Positions 29,231 to 41,163 are shown, counted from the first letter of the stretch. The stretch: 64,000 nt of DNA from Ianthella basta (GCA_964019415.1 OZ025870.1:4052908-4116907); one strand, 5' to 3'. Notes: generated by a model from the sequence alone, not told the origin. Numbers and translations are program-made.

Positions 29231-29447
29231 GTGTATGTATTTGAGTACGTGTGCAGTGTTTGTTGTGTGCTTACATTTGTGTGCACGTGTACACATGTCC
29301 TTTTCTTACAGGTCCCGCTATCCCCCTTATACTGAGGGAAACGTTATGGTCTTGCATTTCTTGTTGACTTCGAGACATACAGTTTCATTTGAAGCAGATC
29401 TTCAGGATCACTGTGGTTGTGCTCATACTACTGGCCTACCTTGCCAT

Positions 29448-29549
<102 letters not shown>

Positions 29550-29559
29550 TGAAAGATAA

Positions 29560-30400
29560 GTGAATGATGTGAGGAATTAGGTGTGGAGAGGAGCTTGAAA
29601 TCTGTGTTTTATGCTGCACGTCACACTGATCCTGCTAATTGTGGTCACTGTATGCATATGGCATGTTGTGTGTTCACATAATTGTGCCTGTTTCCATGTC
29701 TGTATGTAGTTCTTCAAAGTGTGGCCATGAGGAGGAGAACACTATGCATGGGTGCAGTTTAGCTCAACACTTTGTGCATATACTTACTTTCTACCCACTA
29801 CTTATCAGCTATATGTATTGTCATATTGATTACATATTTCTTCAGGTTGCAACCCCTGTTGTTGTATTTTTGAACTGCAATTGTATGTGGTACATTTGAG
29901 CTGGAGATCAACAATGTACGTAACGACTATGCAGTTTATTGATCTCATGCACTTACGTACGTAGCTATAATGGGTTGTAATCTTCTAGCCTCCAAACAAG
30001 TAAGCTGGTTGAGAAATTTAGCAAAGGCTGCTTGACTCATATCCCAGAGCATGTTATATATCAATGGCTTGGTCCTTTTTTCCATTATCATAATTATTGT
30101 CATGCAGAGAAAATGGCTGAATTGCTGAATTTGAAGATTTCACAGAACTCTATTCCAGCACTCTTCACAGCATCAATTACAGGAAAATTTCTAGAATCAG
30201 CAAAAGTGATTATCAGCAAACTTTTCTACCAACATCTTTCCCAAACATGGCTGCATGTGAATGAGTCGACAATGTACATTTCTGTGGGTGTCAGCCAAGC
30301 TAAGGATGCCTGTGTGACGAAGACTCAATACTCTGCCCTGCACTCAATGCCCTCCTGGATTGGACAAATAAAAGTCCTTCATTAGTGCTACAAGATGCCT
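29560..30400. other. Unassigned sequence left of the HYDIN exons
   Basis: Contains a plus-strand frame at 30032-30385 (TCPEH-type start, EKMAELLNLKISQNSIPALF within) that reads like a protein fragment but has no recognised family. No further HYDIN exon was seen here. Confidence 0.25.
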
Positions 30401-30401
30401 T

Positions 30402-30790
30402 ACTACACACACACACAGCCCACTCTCCACCAGTAACACCCACACACAGCCCACTCTCCACCAGTAACACCCACACACAGCCCACTCTCCACCAGTATTG
30501 TAACACCCACACACAGCCCACTCTTCACCAGTAACACCCACACACAGCCCACTCTTCACCAGTAACACCCACACACAGCCCACTCTCCACCAGTAACACC
30601 CACACACAGCCCACTCTCCACCAGTAACACCCACACGCAGTCCACTCTCCACCAGTAACACCCACACACAGCCCACTCTCCACCAGTAACACCCACACAC
30701 AGCCCACTCTCCACCGGTAACACACACACACAGCCCACTCTCCACCAGTAACTCCCACACACAGCCCACTCTCCACCAGTAACACCAACT
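30402..30790. repeat. 31-bp minisatellite, about 12 copies
   Basis: The unit starts CAGTAACACCCACACACAGC and ends CCACTCTCCAC. Copies differ by single bases, and one has a 3-bp insertion near 30495. The period of 31 is not a multiple of three, but the minus strand stays open as repeating Cys/Val/Gly/Trp text. This should not be read as a gene. It lies immediately downstream (in gene orientation) of the last HYDIN-like exon. Confidence 0.95.
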
Positions 30791-30899
30791 AACCCAACAC
30801 ACTTTGCTCACGGAGGTAGGATGAACTGTGACTTGTCCCAGTGGGGGTGGTCCTGCCCCTCCCTCTGCTCCAAATACACTGTACTCAAACTCAACATGG

Positions 30900-30954
<55 letters not shown>
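30900..30954. repeat. (CA)n microsatellite in HYDIN intron
   Basis: About 54 bp of CA, directly at the donor of the exon at 30956-31088. Confidence 0.9.
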
Positions 30955-30955
<1 letters not shown>

Positions 30956-30957
<2 letters not shown>

Positions 30958-31088
30958 GGTCCACTGTGCCCACCATGCACATCTGATGTGAAGAGCATCC
31001 TGAGGGTCTTGTCCCCACCAGGGGGGATCACCCAACGAACTCGACCAGCTTGGGTGTCTCATCAGACTCCACTATCGTAGCCTCACTC
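30956..31088 (-). CDS. HYDIN: HYDIN exon: ASH-domain start
   Basis: The acceptor is GTCTGTAG before GAGTGAG and the donor is GGACCAG followed by gtgtgt. It encodes SEATIVESDETPKLVEF and, one base out of frame, RWVIPPGGDKTLRMLFTSDV. The RW-V/I-PPGG motif is typical for HYDIN ASH domains. A missing base in the T run of GAGTTCG explains the shift. The leading G completes the AA of the previous exon to Lys. Confidence 0.6.
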
Positions 31089-31223
31089 CTACAGACACAG
31101 GCAAGCAGAGAGGGTGGCCCTGTCACCTCCCACCATAACACACAACACACTCTCACTATCATCCTTCACATCCCTCCTTTCCCCCTCCCTCCTCATTAAC
31201 TAATACTAACTCTCTGGACTCAC

Positions 31224-31469
31224 TTGACCGGCTCAGGCTCTGGGGGTGGGGTCTGAGTCAGTGAGGCAGGGGAGGGTGACTTTGAGCTCCTCCTCTAACA
31301 TCTGCTCTTGAGTGTAGCAGAACGCTTGTCAGTTTCCGCTGCCTTTGTCCTCTTGCCAGCCTTAGCAGAGGAGGGCTCTGCCCCCGCCTCCTTCTCTGCT
31401 GCCATGCTCTCAGACAAGTCAGTTTCTGGAGGCAGCTTCATGGGCGATGGCTCATCAGAGAGGAGGTTA
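31224..31469 (-). CDS. HYDIN: HYDIN exon: low-complexity linker
   Basis: The acceptor is TATCCCTTCAG. It encodes SDEPSPMKLPPETDLSESMA, an E/K/A-rich tract, and near the end QTPPPEPEPVK before the donor gtgagt. A one-base shift between the two parts is needed. Assignment depends on neighbours. Confidence 0.45.
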
Positions 31470-31498
31470 CTGAAGGGATACGAGGGACAGCAGTAATG

Positions 31499-31711
31499 CC
31501 TGAGGGCAGCCACCAGACTAGTAGTATTGAAGCAATGTTGCACATTAGAGCAGGCCAACTCATGGGTCATCAGGGGATGCAGCCACAAACGCAAACTGAA
31601 GCAGCTTGTCTGGCTCTGGGGTGTGCCGCTCACGAGGGCAGTGCACCACAGAGAACACAAGGGAGGCTGGATTGGAGGGCCATCAGGTCCCAAACCCATT
31701 TCATCAAGCAA
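31499..31711 (-). CDS. HYDIN: HYDIN exon: MGLGP motif
   Basis: Acceptor CATTCCAG, then LLDEMGLGPDGPPIQPP. One base out of frame follows LVFSVVHCPRERHTPEPDKL and LQFAFVAASPDDP. The MGLGP-GPPIPPP block and following sequence match HYDIN as I recall it. The missing base falls in a CCC run. The 3' boundary is uncertain. Confidence 0.6.
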
Positions 31712-31836
31712 CTGGAATGGAAACATACGTATGTACACTTACATAATTTAATGTACAGCCAAAATACAATATTTATAGTACAGATGAGGTGCATAGGTAC
31801 TGTACAGGTTAGCTTATGGTGTGAATGTGCACTCAC

Positions 31837-32024
31837 GTCAGCAAGTGAAGGCAGCTGGTTGGCTATCTCTTGTGCAATCTCCACCCTCTCCTGCTCTGCG
31901 CCAACACTGAGCACTGCAATGGTACACCCAGCCCCTTCCTGTTCTCCTCTGCCAACAGGCTGGCAGGCACCGGCAGGAGGGAGGACTTGGAGCTACTGGC
32001 AGCCAGGACCTTATCCTCTGACTT
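31837..32024 (-). CDS. HYDIN: HYDIN exon: ADK-like region
   Basis: Acceptor GCTCTGCAG before AAGTCAG and donor GCTGAC followed by gtgagt. It encodes KSEDKVLAASSSKSSLLPVP and SLLAEENRKGLGV. One base out of frame follows TIAVLSVGAEQERVEIAQEI. The frame is lost within GGTGTACCATTG. Confidence 0.5.
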
Positions 32025-32130
32025 CTGCAGAGCAAAACAAATATTGGAACACATAGAGCTGATATGTGTGCATGCATGCGTGCGTGCGTGCGTGCGTGCA
32101 TGCGTGCGTGCGTGTGTGTGTGTTTAGAAC

Positions 32131-32274
32131 CTCCTTTTTACCCTTGACTCCTTTGTGCTTAGGAGTGGTGGTGGGTGGGTGTTTATGCTGGTCCAGAGCC
32201 TCTACCTCCAATGGAGGCCTCTTTGGTTGAGCACTTCCAATGCTCCTGTACCAGTCCTCCAACAAGGTGCTCAC
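32131..32274 (-). CDS. HYDIN: HYDIN exon
   Basis: 144 nt, acceptor TGATCTCAG before GTGAGC and donor AAGGAG followed by gttcta (weak). It encodes VSTLLEDWYRSIGSAQPKRP and a His/Lys-rich end. Supported by position and splice phase more than by sequence. Confidence 0.45.
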
Positions 32275-32432
32275 CTGAGATCACACACTGTCATAGGACA
32301 TTACCTGATGGGGGAGGGGCAGGACAGGGGGAGGGGCAAGAGGATGAGGGGAAAGGCACTGCATGCAATGGTGTAATAGGAATGAAGACAGTTACGTAGT
32401 TTACAAATCATGTTGGACAATCACTAACCAAC

Positions 32433-32513
32433 CATTTCTTTATGGCTGGGATCTCAGGCTCTGCTGCATCTTGGCTCCCTCCCTCTTCCCCTTGCCCTTC
32501 CTCCTACTGTATA
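32433..32513 (-). CDS. HYDIN: HYDIN exon, E-rich
   Basis: 81 nt, encoding EEGQGEEGGSQDAAEPEIPA and IKKW, with a weak donor (gttggt). Low complexity, so the assignment rests on context. Confidence 0.35.
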
Positions 32514-32661
32514 TACAACAGTGAACAAACAGACAGACAAGACGCATGGACAGACAGATGAATCAACACAGTGAGTTGGAGTGTAGCCACCGTATACAAG
32601 TATGTATACAGCTGTACATATGCCATACCCCTGACCCGCCCCCATCTGCCCCGCCCCTCAC

Positions 32662-33313
32662 TTGGTCTGCAAATCCTGCTCTGCTCCGGGCTCTGTACTC
32701 ATGTTCTGTTTGGAGTGGACCGGTGTGTTCAGTAAACCACTCCCAGCGCCCTCCACTGGGGCGATGGAGGCAGGCTGGGAGGTACTCCCATGGGCAGGGG
32801 AGGCATCTGGTCCACTGGCTGCTGCTGCTGGTGCCTTCGGCTGTTGGATAGTAGTGGTCTGAGGCGGACCAAACATCACCACTGCCGGCCCCCTCCGCAG
32901 CTCAGCCCGCTTGGCCTCGGGGGATAAGTCTATGCCCATGTAGCGTGCAATGGCTGCTGTTAGAGGGGTGCTCTCCAGTTCGCCCACCTCCAGTTGGCTG
33001 ACTTTCTCACTCGGCCCCTTCTCTTCCCCCTCCGTCAGCCCTCCTTCCACATCAGTGATACTGCCCTTCAGCGTTGCTGCACTTGGCTTGCTGACACACT
33101 GTGAGCTGGTGTGAGCCAAGGAAGACTGAGATCCTTCCTCCTCCTCGATCAGAGCAGACTTGGAGGCAGGCACGGCAGGCTGCTCTGGACGGCTGTGAAG
33201 GTGCTCCTTGTGGGGTAGGCATCTGTGATCTCAAAGGGAAGCTTCCGTCCCGGCTCCAGAGGGGGCAGGATGAGGGTCTTCTGTTTGGTGCAGCTCTTGA
33301 GCCAACGCAATAT
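32662..33313 (-). CDS. HYDIN: HYDIN exon: large, includes degenerate P-loop region
   Basis: 652 nt, acceptor CCTCCCACAG before ATATTG and donor GACCAA followed by gtgagg. It begins ILRWLKSCTKQKTLILPPLE and PGRKLPFEITD as in HYDIN. After a one-base frame loss near GTCCAGAG it continues through an acidic linker to ELESTPLTAAIARYMGIDLS, PEAKRAELRRGPAVVMFGPP and QTTTIQQ. HYDIN normally has a G-x-P-x-TGK-S/T nucleotide-binding loop at this point. Here GPPQT is followed by TTIQQPK, so the GK of Walker A is missing. Confidence 0.7.
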
Positions 33314-33394
33314 CTGTGGGAGGGCACAAGTGAGATGTGTGCAGGTGCACCAGTGACATATTGTCTTGGCTGGCAAGATATCAAGTTACCTATG

Positions 33395-33560
33395 TCCATA
33401 GGTGGCTGGGACAGGTGGGGGGACAGGGGGACTGGTAGGTGGGACAGGTGGGGGGACAGATGGGGGGACAGGGGGACTGGTAGGTGGGACAGGTGTGGGG
33501 ACAGGTGTGGGGACAGGTGGGAGGACATGTACAGGTGGGGGGACAGGTGGGCAGGTGTGC
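33395..33560. repeat. G-rich minisatellite in HYDIN intron
   Basis: Repeats of GGTGGGGACAGG and GGGACTGGTAGGTGGGAC over about 160 bp. With runs of three or more G at short spacing, G-quadruplex formation on the plus strand is possible. Confidence 0.8.
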
Positions 33561-33652
33561 GGGAGGTTACACACTTGTGTGGGAATTGCACTGGGTATGT
33601 ACGTACACTGGTAGCACACTGTGCTGTTGTCATCACATGCACAGGCCCTCAC

Positions 33653-33895
33653 CTTCTCCTCCTCCCTGTACTGCTTGTCAAACTCAAGAGAGTAAATCTC
33701 CACTGGGTAGGGTGTGGGGTTGTGCACCACCACACTCCTCTCATCTCCTCGTGTGTACGGCAGGATGGGACCAAACTCTACCGTGGATGAGCTGAACTCA
33801 ATGTGGGGCTCACAGCCCTGACCTTTGACCTGCAGGCATCTCCCTGCTGTGGGGTTCTGAGCAATGAGTAGAGGAATCACCTGGGAGTAGGCCAT
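33653..33895 (-). CDS. HYDIN: HYDIN exon: ASH domain
   Basis: 243 nt (81 codons, intact frame), acceptor CCTCTCCAG before ATGGCC and donor GAGAAG followed by gtgagg. It encodes MAYSQVIPLLIAQNPTAGRC, then VEFGPILPYTRGDERSVVVH and YPVEIYSLEFDKQYREEEK. This is the clearest HYDIN match in the window, an ASH/MSP beta-sandwich with the NPTPYPVEIYSLEFD strand pair. Confidence 0.85.
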
Positions 33896-33899
33896 CTGG

Positions 33900-33970
33900 A
33901 GAGGGAGGGGGAGGGGGAGGGGTAGGGTGCAGTCAAGGGGAGGGGGAGGGGGAGGGGGAGGGGGAGGGGG
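33900..33970 (+). repeat. (GGGAGG)n purine tract
   Basis: About 70 bp of GGGAGGGGGAGG sequence just upstream (in gene orientation) of an ASH exon. Likely G-quadruplex former on the plus strand. Confidence 0.8.
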
Positions 33971-34235
33971 GCAGTCAATGGAAGGGTGGGGCAAAGGGAG
34001 GGGTCAAAGTGGCGGAATGGGGGAGGAGCCAAGAGGAGGGGTAGGGTTCAGGTGTGAGGACAGTGTAGTCCACATTAGGGAGCAAACAGTGTGACTAACA
34101 TTCCATACACCATTAAACATCAGAAGGGAGCATGTATGTACATACATGTATGTGTATATGTGTGGCGTGCTCGCGCGCGCGCGCACGCGTGTGTGTGTGT
34201 ACATGTGTGTGTGTACATGTGTGTGTGTTATGTAC

Positions 34236-34379
34236 CTCTTCCGCTGGTGTGAATTTGACTTGAATGTCTGTGAACTGTCCTGGCATGAGCACCCCAGAGG
34301 ATGGATTGACCTGAAAGTAACTTGGACGTGGCTTCTCTTTGAACTTCTTCTTCAGGTGGAGGGGCATGTGCTTGGGTGG
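34236..34379 (-). CDS. HYDIN: HYDIN exon: ASH domain strand segment
   Basis: 144 nt (48 codons, intact), acceptor TTCCCTCCAG and donor GAAGAG followed by gtacat. It encodes PPKHMPLHLKKKFKEKPRPS and YFQVNPSSGVLMPGQFTDIQ, then VKFTPAEE. The F-x-V-x-P-SGVL-PGQ-x-x-x-V-V-F-P core is the classic ASH repeat. Confidence 0.85.
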
Positions 34380-34419
34380 CTGGAGGGAAGGAAAAGAGTG
34401 AGGAGCATCATTGTTCATG

Positions 34420-34640
<221 letters not shown>

Positions 34641-34885
34641 CCCTGTGAACTGTGGTGGTTTAGTGCTATCTCTTTTGTTGTATGTAGAATGCTGCTACAC
34701 GCTAATGCCAACCATGTCAAAAACAAACATTCTGTAAAGTATAGAATGTTTTACATGGACTACAATTTGTATATTGACTTACGTAAGTACATGTACACAA
34801 GTATACAACCTGCATGTGACTTGCATGTGACTTGCATGTGACTTGTACGTGACTTGTATGTGTCTATTCAGTATACGCCACTCAC

Positions 34886-35037
34886 TGGACATGCTTGTCA
34901 TTCCTCAACCTCAGAGTGACAATCTTACACTGTCCACACAGCACAGTCTCAAAGTCCACCTCTGAGGTGCTTACCTCCACATCGGGCAGGGTGACCACAC
35001 CCCTCAGCCGCAGGTGATAGCATGGCCCACCCACCAC
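34886..35037 (-). CDS. HYDIN: HYDIN exon: ASH domain
   Basis: Acceptor TCCTGCTGCAG before GTGGTG. It encodes VVGGPCYHLRLRGVVTLPDV and EVSTSEVDFETVLCGQCKIV, then TLRLRNDKHVQ. The CGQCK block is typical of HYDIN. The downstream end is uncertain: the sequence CATGTCCAGTGAGTGGC may hide the usual PCEW residues behind another lost base, with the true donor at gtatac. Confidence 0.8.
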
Positions 35038-35083
35038 CTGCAGCAGGACAGTGTCCACCAGGAGCAGCAGGGTCAGCAACACA

Positions 35084-35087
<4 letters not shown>

Positions 35088-35154
<67 letters not shown>

Positions 35155-35176
35155 TGTGTGCGTGCGTGCGTGTGTG
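35088..35176. repeat. (GT)n microsatellite in HYDIN intron
   Basis: About 80 bp of GT followed by (GTGC)n-like sequence. Confidence 0.9.
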
Positions 35177-35192
35177 CTCTTAGCTCACAGAC

Positions 35193-35459
35193 CTGCAGTG
35201 GGAGCACTGCCATGGTCTCCTCTGCAGGGCAGTGCAATGAAGCAGGGTCAAAGTCACAACACACTCCACCCTCTCCCCTTCTGGCAGCGCTTTTATCTTG
35301 TCAGAGAGGTCCACAGAGAACCCTGTCCTGGCCAGTGCTCTCCTGCCCACAGTCACAGTGCAGGGGAGGTCCCTCACGTTGGTCAAGGACAATGTCTTGC
35401 GCAATACATTGCCATACACAACATAGCCGAAGTCTAGGTAATAGTCTGGAAGGATAGGC
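35193..35459 (-). CDS. HYDIN: HYDIN exon: ASH domain
   Basis: Acceptor CCTGTTACAG and donor CACTGCAG followed by gtctgt. It encodes PILPDYYLDFGYVVYGNVLR, the LP-CTVTVGRRALARTGFSV part and, after a one-base loss at GACTTTGACC, FDPASLHCPAEETMAVLPLQ. Adding one T would restore the common HYDIN ending FDP-x-S. Confidence 0.75.
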
Positions 35460-35782
35460 CTGTAACAGGAAGTGATACACAAAACAGGAAGTGACATCTC
35501 ACTCCAACTCTAACACACCTCAAGTCATCCTACTGCACAGGCACATTGGGGAAACAGAGAGTGACACACATGCACAGAGCAGTGTATCTCCGCTAGAATG
35601 CTGTGCAAACTTACCGTATAAACACAAAATGGTGCCATACACCCATACTGTATGCCACTGTAATGCAAAGCTTGTATACCATCAATAAACACTACACACA
35701 TGTACAAATAAGTCACAGTCTTTGTCTGTCACACACAGCTACTTATACTGCAGTGCCCCAGCCGTGTAGTGTGCCCACCAAC

Positions 35783-36243
35783 CTGCTGCCCTTCCCTGCT
35801 GCCACGCTCTCCCTCACAGCAATGAGATCCATCTCCCTCTCCAGCTCACAAGTTGGGTTTGAGGCGTGAAGGTCCATGAAGGAATCGGCATGGGGGATCC
35901 CTGATTACTCAATGTCATCCATTAAGAGGAGGGTTTCATTAGTCGCTGGTTGTGGACAGGGCAGGACCTCAGGGGTGGGTGGGGGGAGGGAGCTGTTCAC
36001 CTTCAGCAGAGCAGAGGCCTTCTCCTTCAGGGAGTTGTATAAGCCATCTGGGTCACGTACCGTGGGCAGGAGAGAGAGATTTTGGGAAAAAAACCTTCTC
36101 CTAGCAAGGTGACCATTTGAGCTTCCAGGTGTCCTATTTGGATCTGCACATGTGACATGAGTACAGTCAGAGGCAACACACAACTCTTGGCCATGTACCC
36201 AACACACAACTCATCTACTGCGATACACCATTTGAAGCCCAAC
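35783..36243 (-). CDS. HYDIN: HYDIN exon with frameshift and in-frame TAA
   Basis: The acceptor is TATTCATTCAG. It starts GFKWCIAVDELCVGYMAKSC and continues to HLEAQMVTLLGEGFFPKISL and SCPR. One base out of frame follow DPDGLYNSLKEKASALLKVN and LLLMDDIE, then TAA, then SGIPHADSFMDLHASNPTCE and LEREMDLIAVRES in the same frame. LLGEGFFPKISL is a HYDIN hallmark. Continuation past the stop suggests CAA to TAA. Donor gttggt is weak. Confidence 0.65.
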
Positions 36244-36316
36244 CTGAATGAATATCATACATTAGCTCTTATGTAGGTAAGTAGGTTACAAGGTTTTGAA
36301 GTGGTGTGTACTGTAC

Positions 36317-36400
36317 CTGAGATAGTGAACTGAATGGGTCTGGTGTTCCGGGGAGGTAGCTCACTGTCAGGACCTGCTCACTCAGTGGAGCCACCTCACC
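36317..36400 (-). CDS. HYDIN: HYDIN exon, first (most 5') visible
   Basis: 84 nt (28 codons), acceptor CCTCTCCAG and donor ATCTCAG followed by gtacag. It encodes GEVAPLSEQVLTVSYLPGTP and DPFSSLSQ, the end strand of an ASH domain. The satellite array begins about 50 bp upstream in gene orientation, so the upstream intron is at least partly satellite. Confidence 0.65.
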
Positions 36401-36448
36401 CTGGAGAGGGATGCACACAAGTACAGTAGATACATGTACATAATATTT

Positions 36449-39400
36449 ATATGATAAGGTAAGATCTGGCAAGATATGACAAGGTAAGATCTGGCAAGAT
36501 ATGACAAGGTAAGATCTGGCAAGATATGACAAGGTAAGATTAGGCAAGATTAGGGAAGATATGACAAGGTAAGATTTGACAAGATTTGGCTAGATATGAC
36601 AAGGTAAGATTAGGCAAGATTTGGCAAGATATGACAAGGTAAGATTAGGCATGATTAGGCAAGATATGACAAGGTAAGATTTGGCAAGATTTATGGCAAG
36701 ATTTGGAAAGATATGGCAAAGTTAGAATTGGCAAGATTTGGCAAGATATGACAATGTAAGATTTGGCAAGATTTGGCAAGATATGACAAGGTAAGATTTG
36801 GCAAGATTTGGCAAGATATGACAAGGTAAGATTAAGCAAGATTTGGCAAGATATGACAAGGTAAGATTAAGCAAGATTTGGCAAGATATGAGAAGGTAAG
36901 ATTTGGTAAGATTAGGCAAAATATGACGAGGTAAGATTAAGCAAGATTTGGCAAGATATGACAAGGTAAGATTAAGCAAGATTTGGCAAGATATGACACG
37001 GTAAGATTTGGCAAGATTTGGCAAGATATGACAAGGTAAGATTAAGCAAGATTAGGCAAAATATGACAAGGTCTGATTTGGCAAGATTAGGCAAGATATG
37101 ACAAGGTAAGATCTGGCAAGATATGACAAGGTAAGATCTGGCAAGATATGACAAGGTAAGATTAGGCAAGATTAGGGAAGATATGACAAGGTAAGATTTG
37201 ACAAGATTTGGCTAGATATGACAAGGTAAGATTAGGCAAGATTTGGCAAGATATGACAAGGTAAGATTAGGCATGATTAGGCAAGATATGACAAGGTAAG
37301 ATTTGGCAAGATTTATGGCAAGATTTGGAAAGATATGGCAAAGTTAGAATTGGCAAGATTTGGCAAGATATGACAATGTAAGATTTGGCAAGATTTGGCA
37401 AGATATGACAAGGTAAGATTTGGCAAGATTTGGCAAGATATGACAAGGTAAGATTAAGCAAGATTTGGCAAGATATGACAAGGTAAGATTAAGCAAGATT
37501 TGGCAAGATATGAGAAGGTAAGATTTGGTAAGATTAGGCAAAATATGACGAGGTAAGATTTGGCAAGATTTGGCAAGATATGACAAGGTAAGATTTGGCA
37601 AGATTTGGCAAGATATGACAAGGTAAGATTAAGCAAGATTTGGCAAGATATGACAAGGTAAGATTAAGCAAGATTTGGCAAGATATGACACGGTAAGATT
37701 TGGCAAGATTTGGCAAGATATGACAAGGTAAGATTTGGCAAGATTTGGCAAGATATGACAAGGTAAGATTTGGCAAGATTATGCAAGATATCATGACAAG
37801 GTAAGATTTGGCAAGATTTGGCAAGATATGACAAGGTAAGATTAAGCAAGATTATGCAAGATATGACAAGGTAAGATTAAGCAAGATTTGGCAAGATATG
37901 ACAAGGGAAGATTTGGCAAGATTAGGCAAAATATGACAACTTGAAGGTAAGATTTGGCAAGATTTGGCAAGATATGACAAGGTAAGATTTGGCAAGATTT
38001 GGCAAGATATGACAAGGTAAGATTAGGCAAGATTAGACAAGATATGACAAGGTAAGATTAGGCAACATTAGGCAAGATATGACAAGATATGATTTGGCAA
38101 GATTTGGCAAGATATGACAAGGTAAGATTTGGCAAGATTAGACAAGATATGACAAGGTAAGATTTGGCAAGATTTGGCAAGATATGACAAGGTAAGATCT
38201 GCATGGCAAGATTAGGCAAGATATGACAAGGTAAGATTAGGCAAGATTAGGCAACATGACAAGGTAAGATGAAGCAAGATTTGGCAAGATATCACAAGGT
38301 AGATTTGGCAAGATTTGGCAAGATATGGCAAGGTAAGATTTGGCAAGATTTGGGAACATATGACGAGGTAAGATTAGGCAAGATACGGCAAGATATGACA
38401 AGGTAAGATTTGACAAGATTAGGCAAGATAAGACAAGGCAAGGTCTGGCAAGATTAGGCAAGATATGACAAAGTAAGATCTGGCAAGATATGACAAGGTA
38501 AGATTCTGGCAAGATTAGGCAAGATATGACAAGGTAAGATCTGGCATGATATGACAAGGTAAGATTTGGCAAGATTTGGCAAGATATGACAAGGTAAGAT
38601 TTGGCAAGATTTGGCAAGATATGACAAGGTAAGATTTGGCAAGATTAGGCAAGATATGACAAGGTAAGATTTGGCAAGATTAGGCAAAAAATGACAAGGT
38701 AAGATTTGGCAAGATTAGGAAAGATATGACAAGATAAGTTTTGGCAAGATTTGGTAAGATATGACAAGGTAAGATATGCATGGCAAGATTAGGCAAGATA
38801 TGACAAGGTAAGATTAGGCAAGATTAGGCAACATGACAAGGTAAGATTTGGCAAGATTTAGCAAGATATGACAAGGTAAGATTAGGCAAGATTTGGCAAG
38901 ATATGAGAAGGTAAGATTTGGCAAGATTAGGCAAGTTATGACAAGGTAAGATTAAGCAAGATTTGGCAAGATATGACAAGGTAAGATTTGGCAAGATAAG
39001 GCAAAATATGACAAGGTAAGATTTGGCAAGATTTGGCAAGATATGACAAGGTAAGATTTGGCAAGATTAGGCAAGATATGACAAGGTAAGATCTGGCAAG
39101 ATATGACAAGGTAAGATTTGGCAAGATTAGGCAAGATATGACAAGGTAAGATCTGGCAAGATATGACAAGGTAAGATTCTGGCAAGATTAGGCAAGATAT
39201 GACAAGGTAAGATCTGGCAAGATATGACAAGGTAAGATTTGGCAAGATTTGGCAAGATATGACAAGGTAAGATATGCATGGCAAGATTAGGCAAGATATG
39301 ACAAGGTAAGATTAGGCAAGATTAGGCAACATGACAAGGTAAGATTTGGCAAGATTTAGCAAGATATGACAAGGTAAGATTAGGCAAGATTTGGCAAGAT

Positions 39401-41163
39401 ATGAGAAGGTAAGATTTGGCAAGATTAGGCAAGATATGACAAGGTAAGATCTGGCAAGATATGACAAGGTAAGATTTGGCAAGATTTGGCAAGATATGAC
39501 AAGGTAAGATATGCATGGCAAGATTAGGCAAGATATGACAAGGTAAGATTTGGCAAGATTAGGCAAGATATGACAAGGTAAGATCTGGCAAGATATGACA
39601 AGGTAAGATTCTGGCAAGATTAGGCAAGATATGACAAGGTAAGATCTGGCAAGATATGACAAGGTAAGATTTGGCAAGATTTGGCAAGATATGACAAGGT
39701 AAGATATGCATGGCAAGATTAGGCAAGATATGACAAGGTAAGATTAGGCAAGATTAGGCAACATGACAAGGTAAGATTTGGCAAGATTTAGCAAGATATG
39801 ACAAGGTAAGATTAGGCAAGATTTGGCAAGATATGAGAAGGTAAGATTTGGCAAGATTAGGCAAGTTATGACAAGGTAAGATTAAGCAAGATTTGGCAAG
39901 ATATGACAAGGTAAGATTTGGCAAGATTAGGCAAAATATGACAAGGTAAGATTTGGCAAGATTTGGCAAGATATGACAAGGTAAGATTTGGCAAGATTAG
40001 GCAAGATATGACAAGGTAAGATCTGGCAAGATATGACAAGGTAAGATTTGGCAAGATTAGGCAAGATATGACAAGGTAAGATCTGGCAAGATATGACAAG
40101 GTAAGATCTGGCAAGATATGACAAGGTAAGATTTGGCAAGATTTGGCAAGATATGACAAGGTAAGATTTGGCAAGAATTGGCAAGATATGACAAGGTAAG
40201 ATTTCGCAAGATTTGGCAAGATATGACAAGGTAAGATTTGGCAAGATTAGGCAAAATATGACAAGGTAAGATTTGGCAAGATTAGGCACGATATGACAAG
40301 TTAAGATTAGGCAAGATTTGGCAAGATATGACAAGGTACGATTAGGCAAGATTTAGACAAGATATGACAAGGTAAGATTAGGCAACATTAGGCAAGATAT
40401 GAAAAGATAAGATTTTGCAAGATTTGGCAAGATATGACAAGGTAAGATTTGGCAAGATTAGGCAATATATGGCAAGGTAAGATTTGGCAAGATTTGGCAA
40501 GATATGACAAGATAAGATTTGGCAAGATTAGGCAATATATGGCAAGGTAAGATTTGGCAAGATTTGGCAAGATATGACAAGGTAAGATTTGGCAAGATTT
40601 AGCAAGATATGACAAGGTAAGATTAGGCAAGATTTGGTAAGATATGAGAAGGTAAGATTTGGCAAGATTAGGCAAGATATGACAAGGTAAGATTAAGCAA
40701 GATTTAGCAAGATATGAGAAGGTAAGATTTGGCAAGATTAGGCAAGTTATGACAAGGTAAGATTAAGCAAGATTTGGCAAGATATGACAAGGTAAGATTT
40801 GGCAAGATTAGGCAAAATATGACAAGGTAAGATTTGGCAAGATTTGGCAAGATATGACAAGGTAAGATTTGGCAAGATTAGACAAGATATGACAAGGTAA
40901 GATCTGGCAAGATATGACAAGGTAAGATTTGGCAAGATTAGGCAAGATATGACAAGGTAAGATCTGGCAAGATATGACAAGGTAAGATTCTGGCAAGATT
41001 AGGCAAGATATGACAAGGTAAGATCTGGCAAGATATGACAAGGTAAGATTTGGCAAGATTTGGCAAGATATGACAAGGTAAGATTTGGCAAGAATTGGCA
41101 AGATATGACAAGGTAAGATTTCGCAAGATTTGGCAAGATATGACAAGGTAAGATTTGGCAAGA
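36449..41163. repeat. 35-bp satellite array, block 1
   Basis: Tandem units are built from GGTAAGATTT, GGCAAGATTT and GGCAAGATATGACAA (35 bp). A 25-bp short form lacks one decamer (GGTAAGATCT then GGCAAGATATGACAA). The decamers are themselves related, so the unit probably grew from a 10-mer. A higher-order repeat of 622 bp is visible: marks at 36551, 36651 and 36691 recur at 37173, 37273 and 37313. Another period of 930 bp links 38824 with 39754. Each unit contains AAGGTAAGAT, a perfect splice-donor consensus on the plus strand. The minus strand lacks stops over long spans. Confidence 0.97.

Noticed and set aside
30344-31018. 224-codon minus-strand frame with repeating GCYWWRVGCVWVLL text
   Set aside because: It is the 31-bp minisatellite plus a CA array read through. 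It is not a membrane protein.
41130-41163. Start codon MARYDKVRF for the RTE-like frame
   Set aside because: The ATG and first residues are satellite sequence fused by chance to the truncated element.
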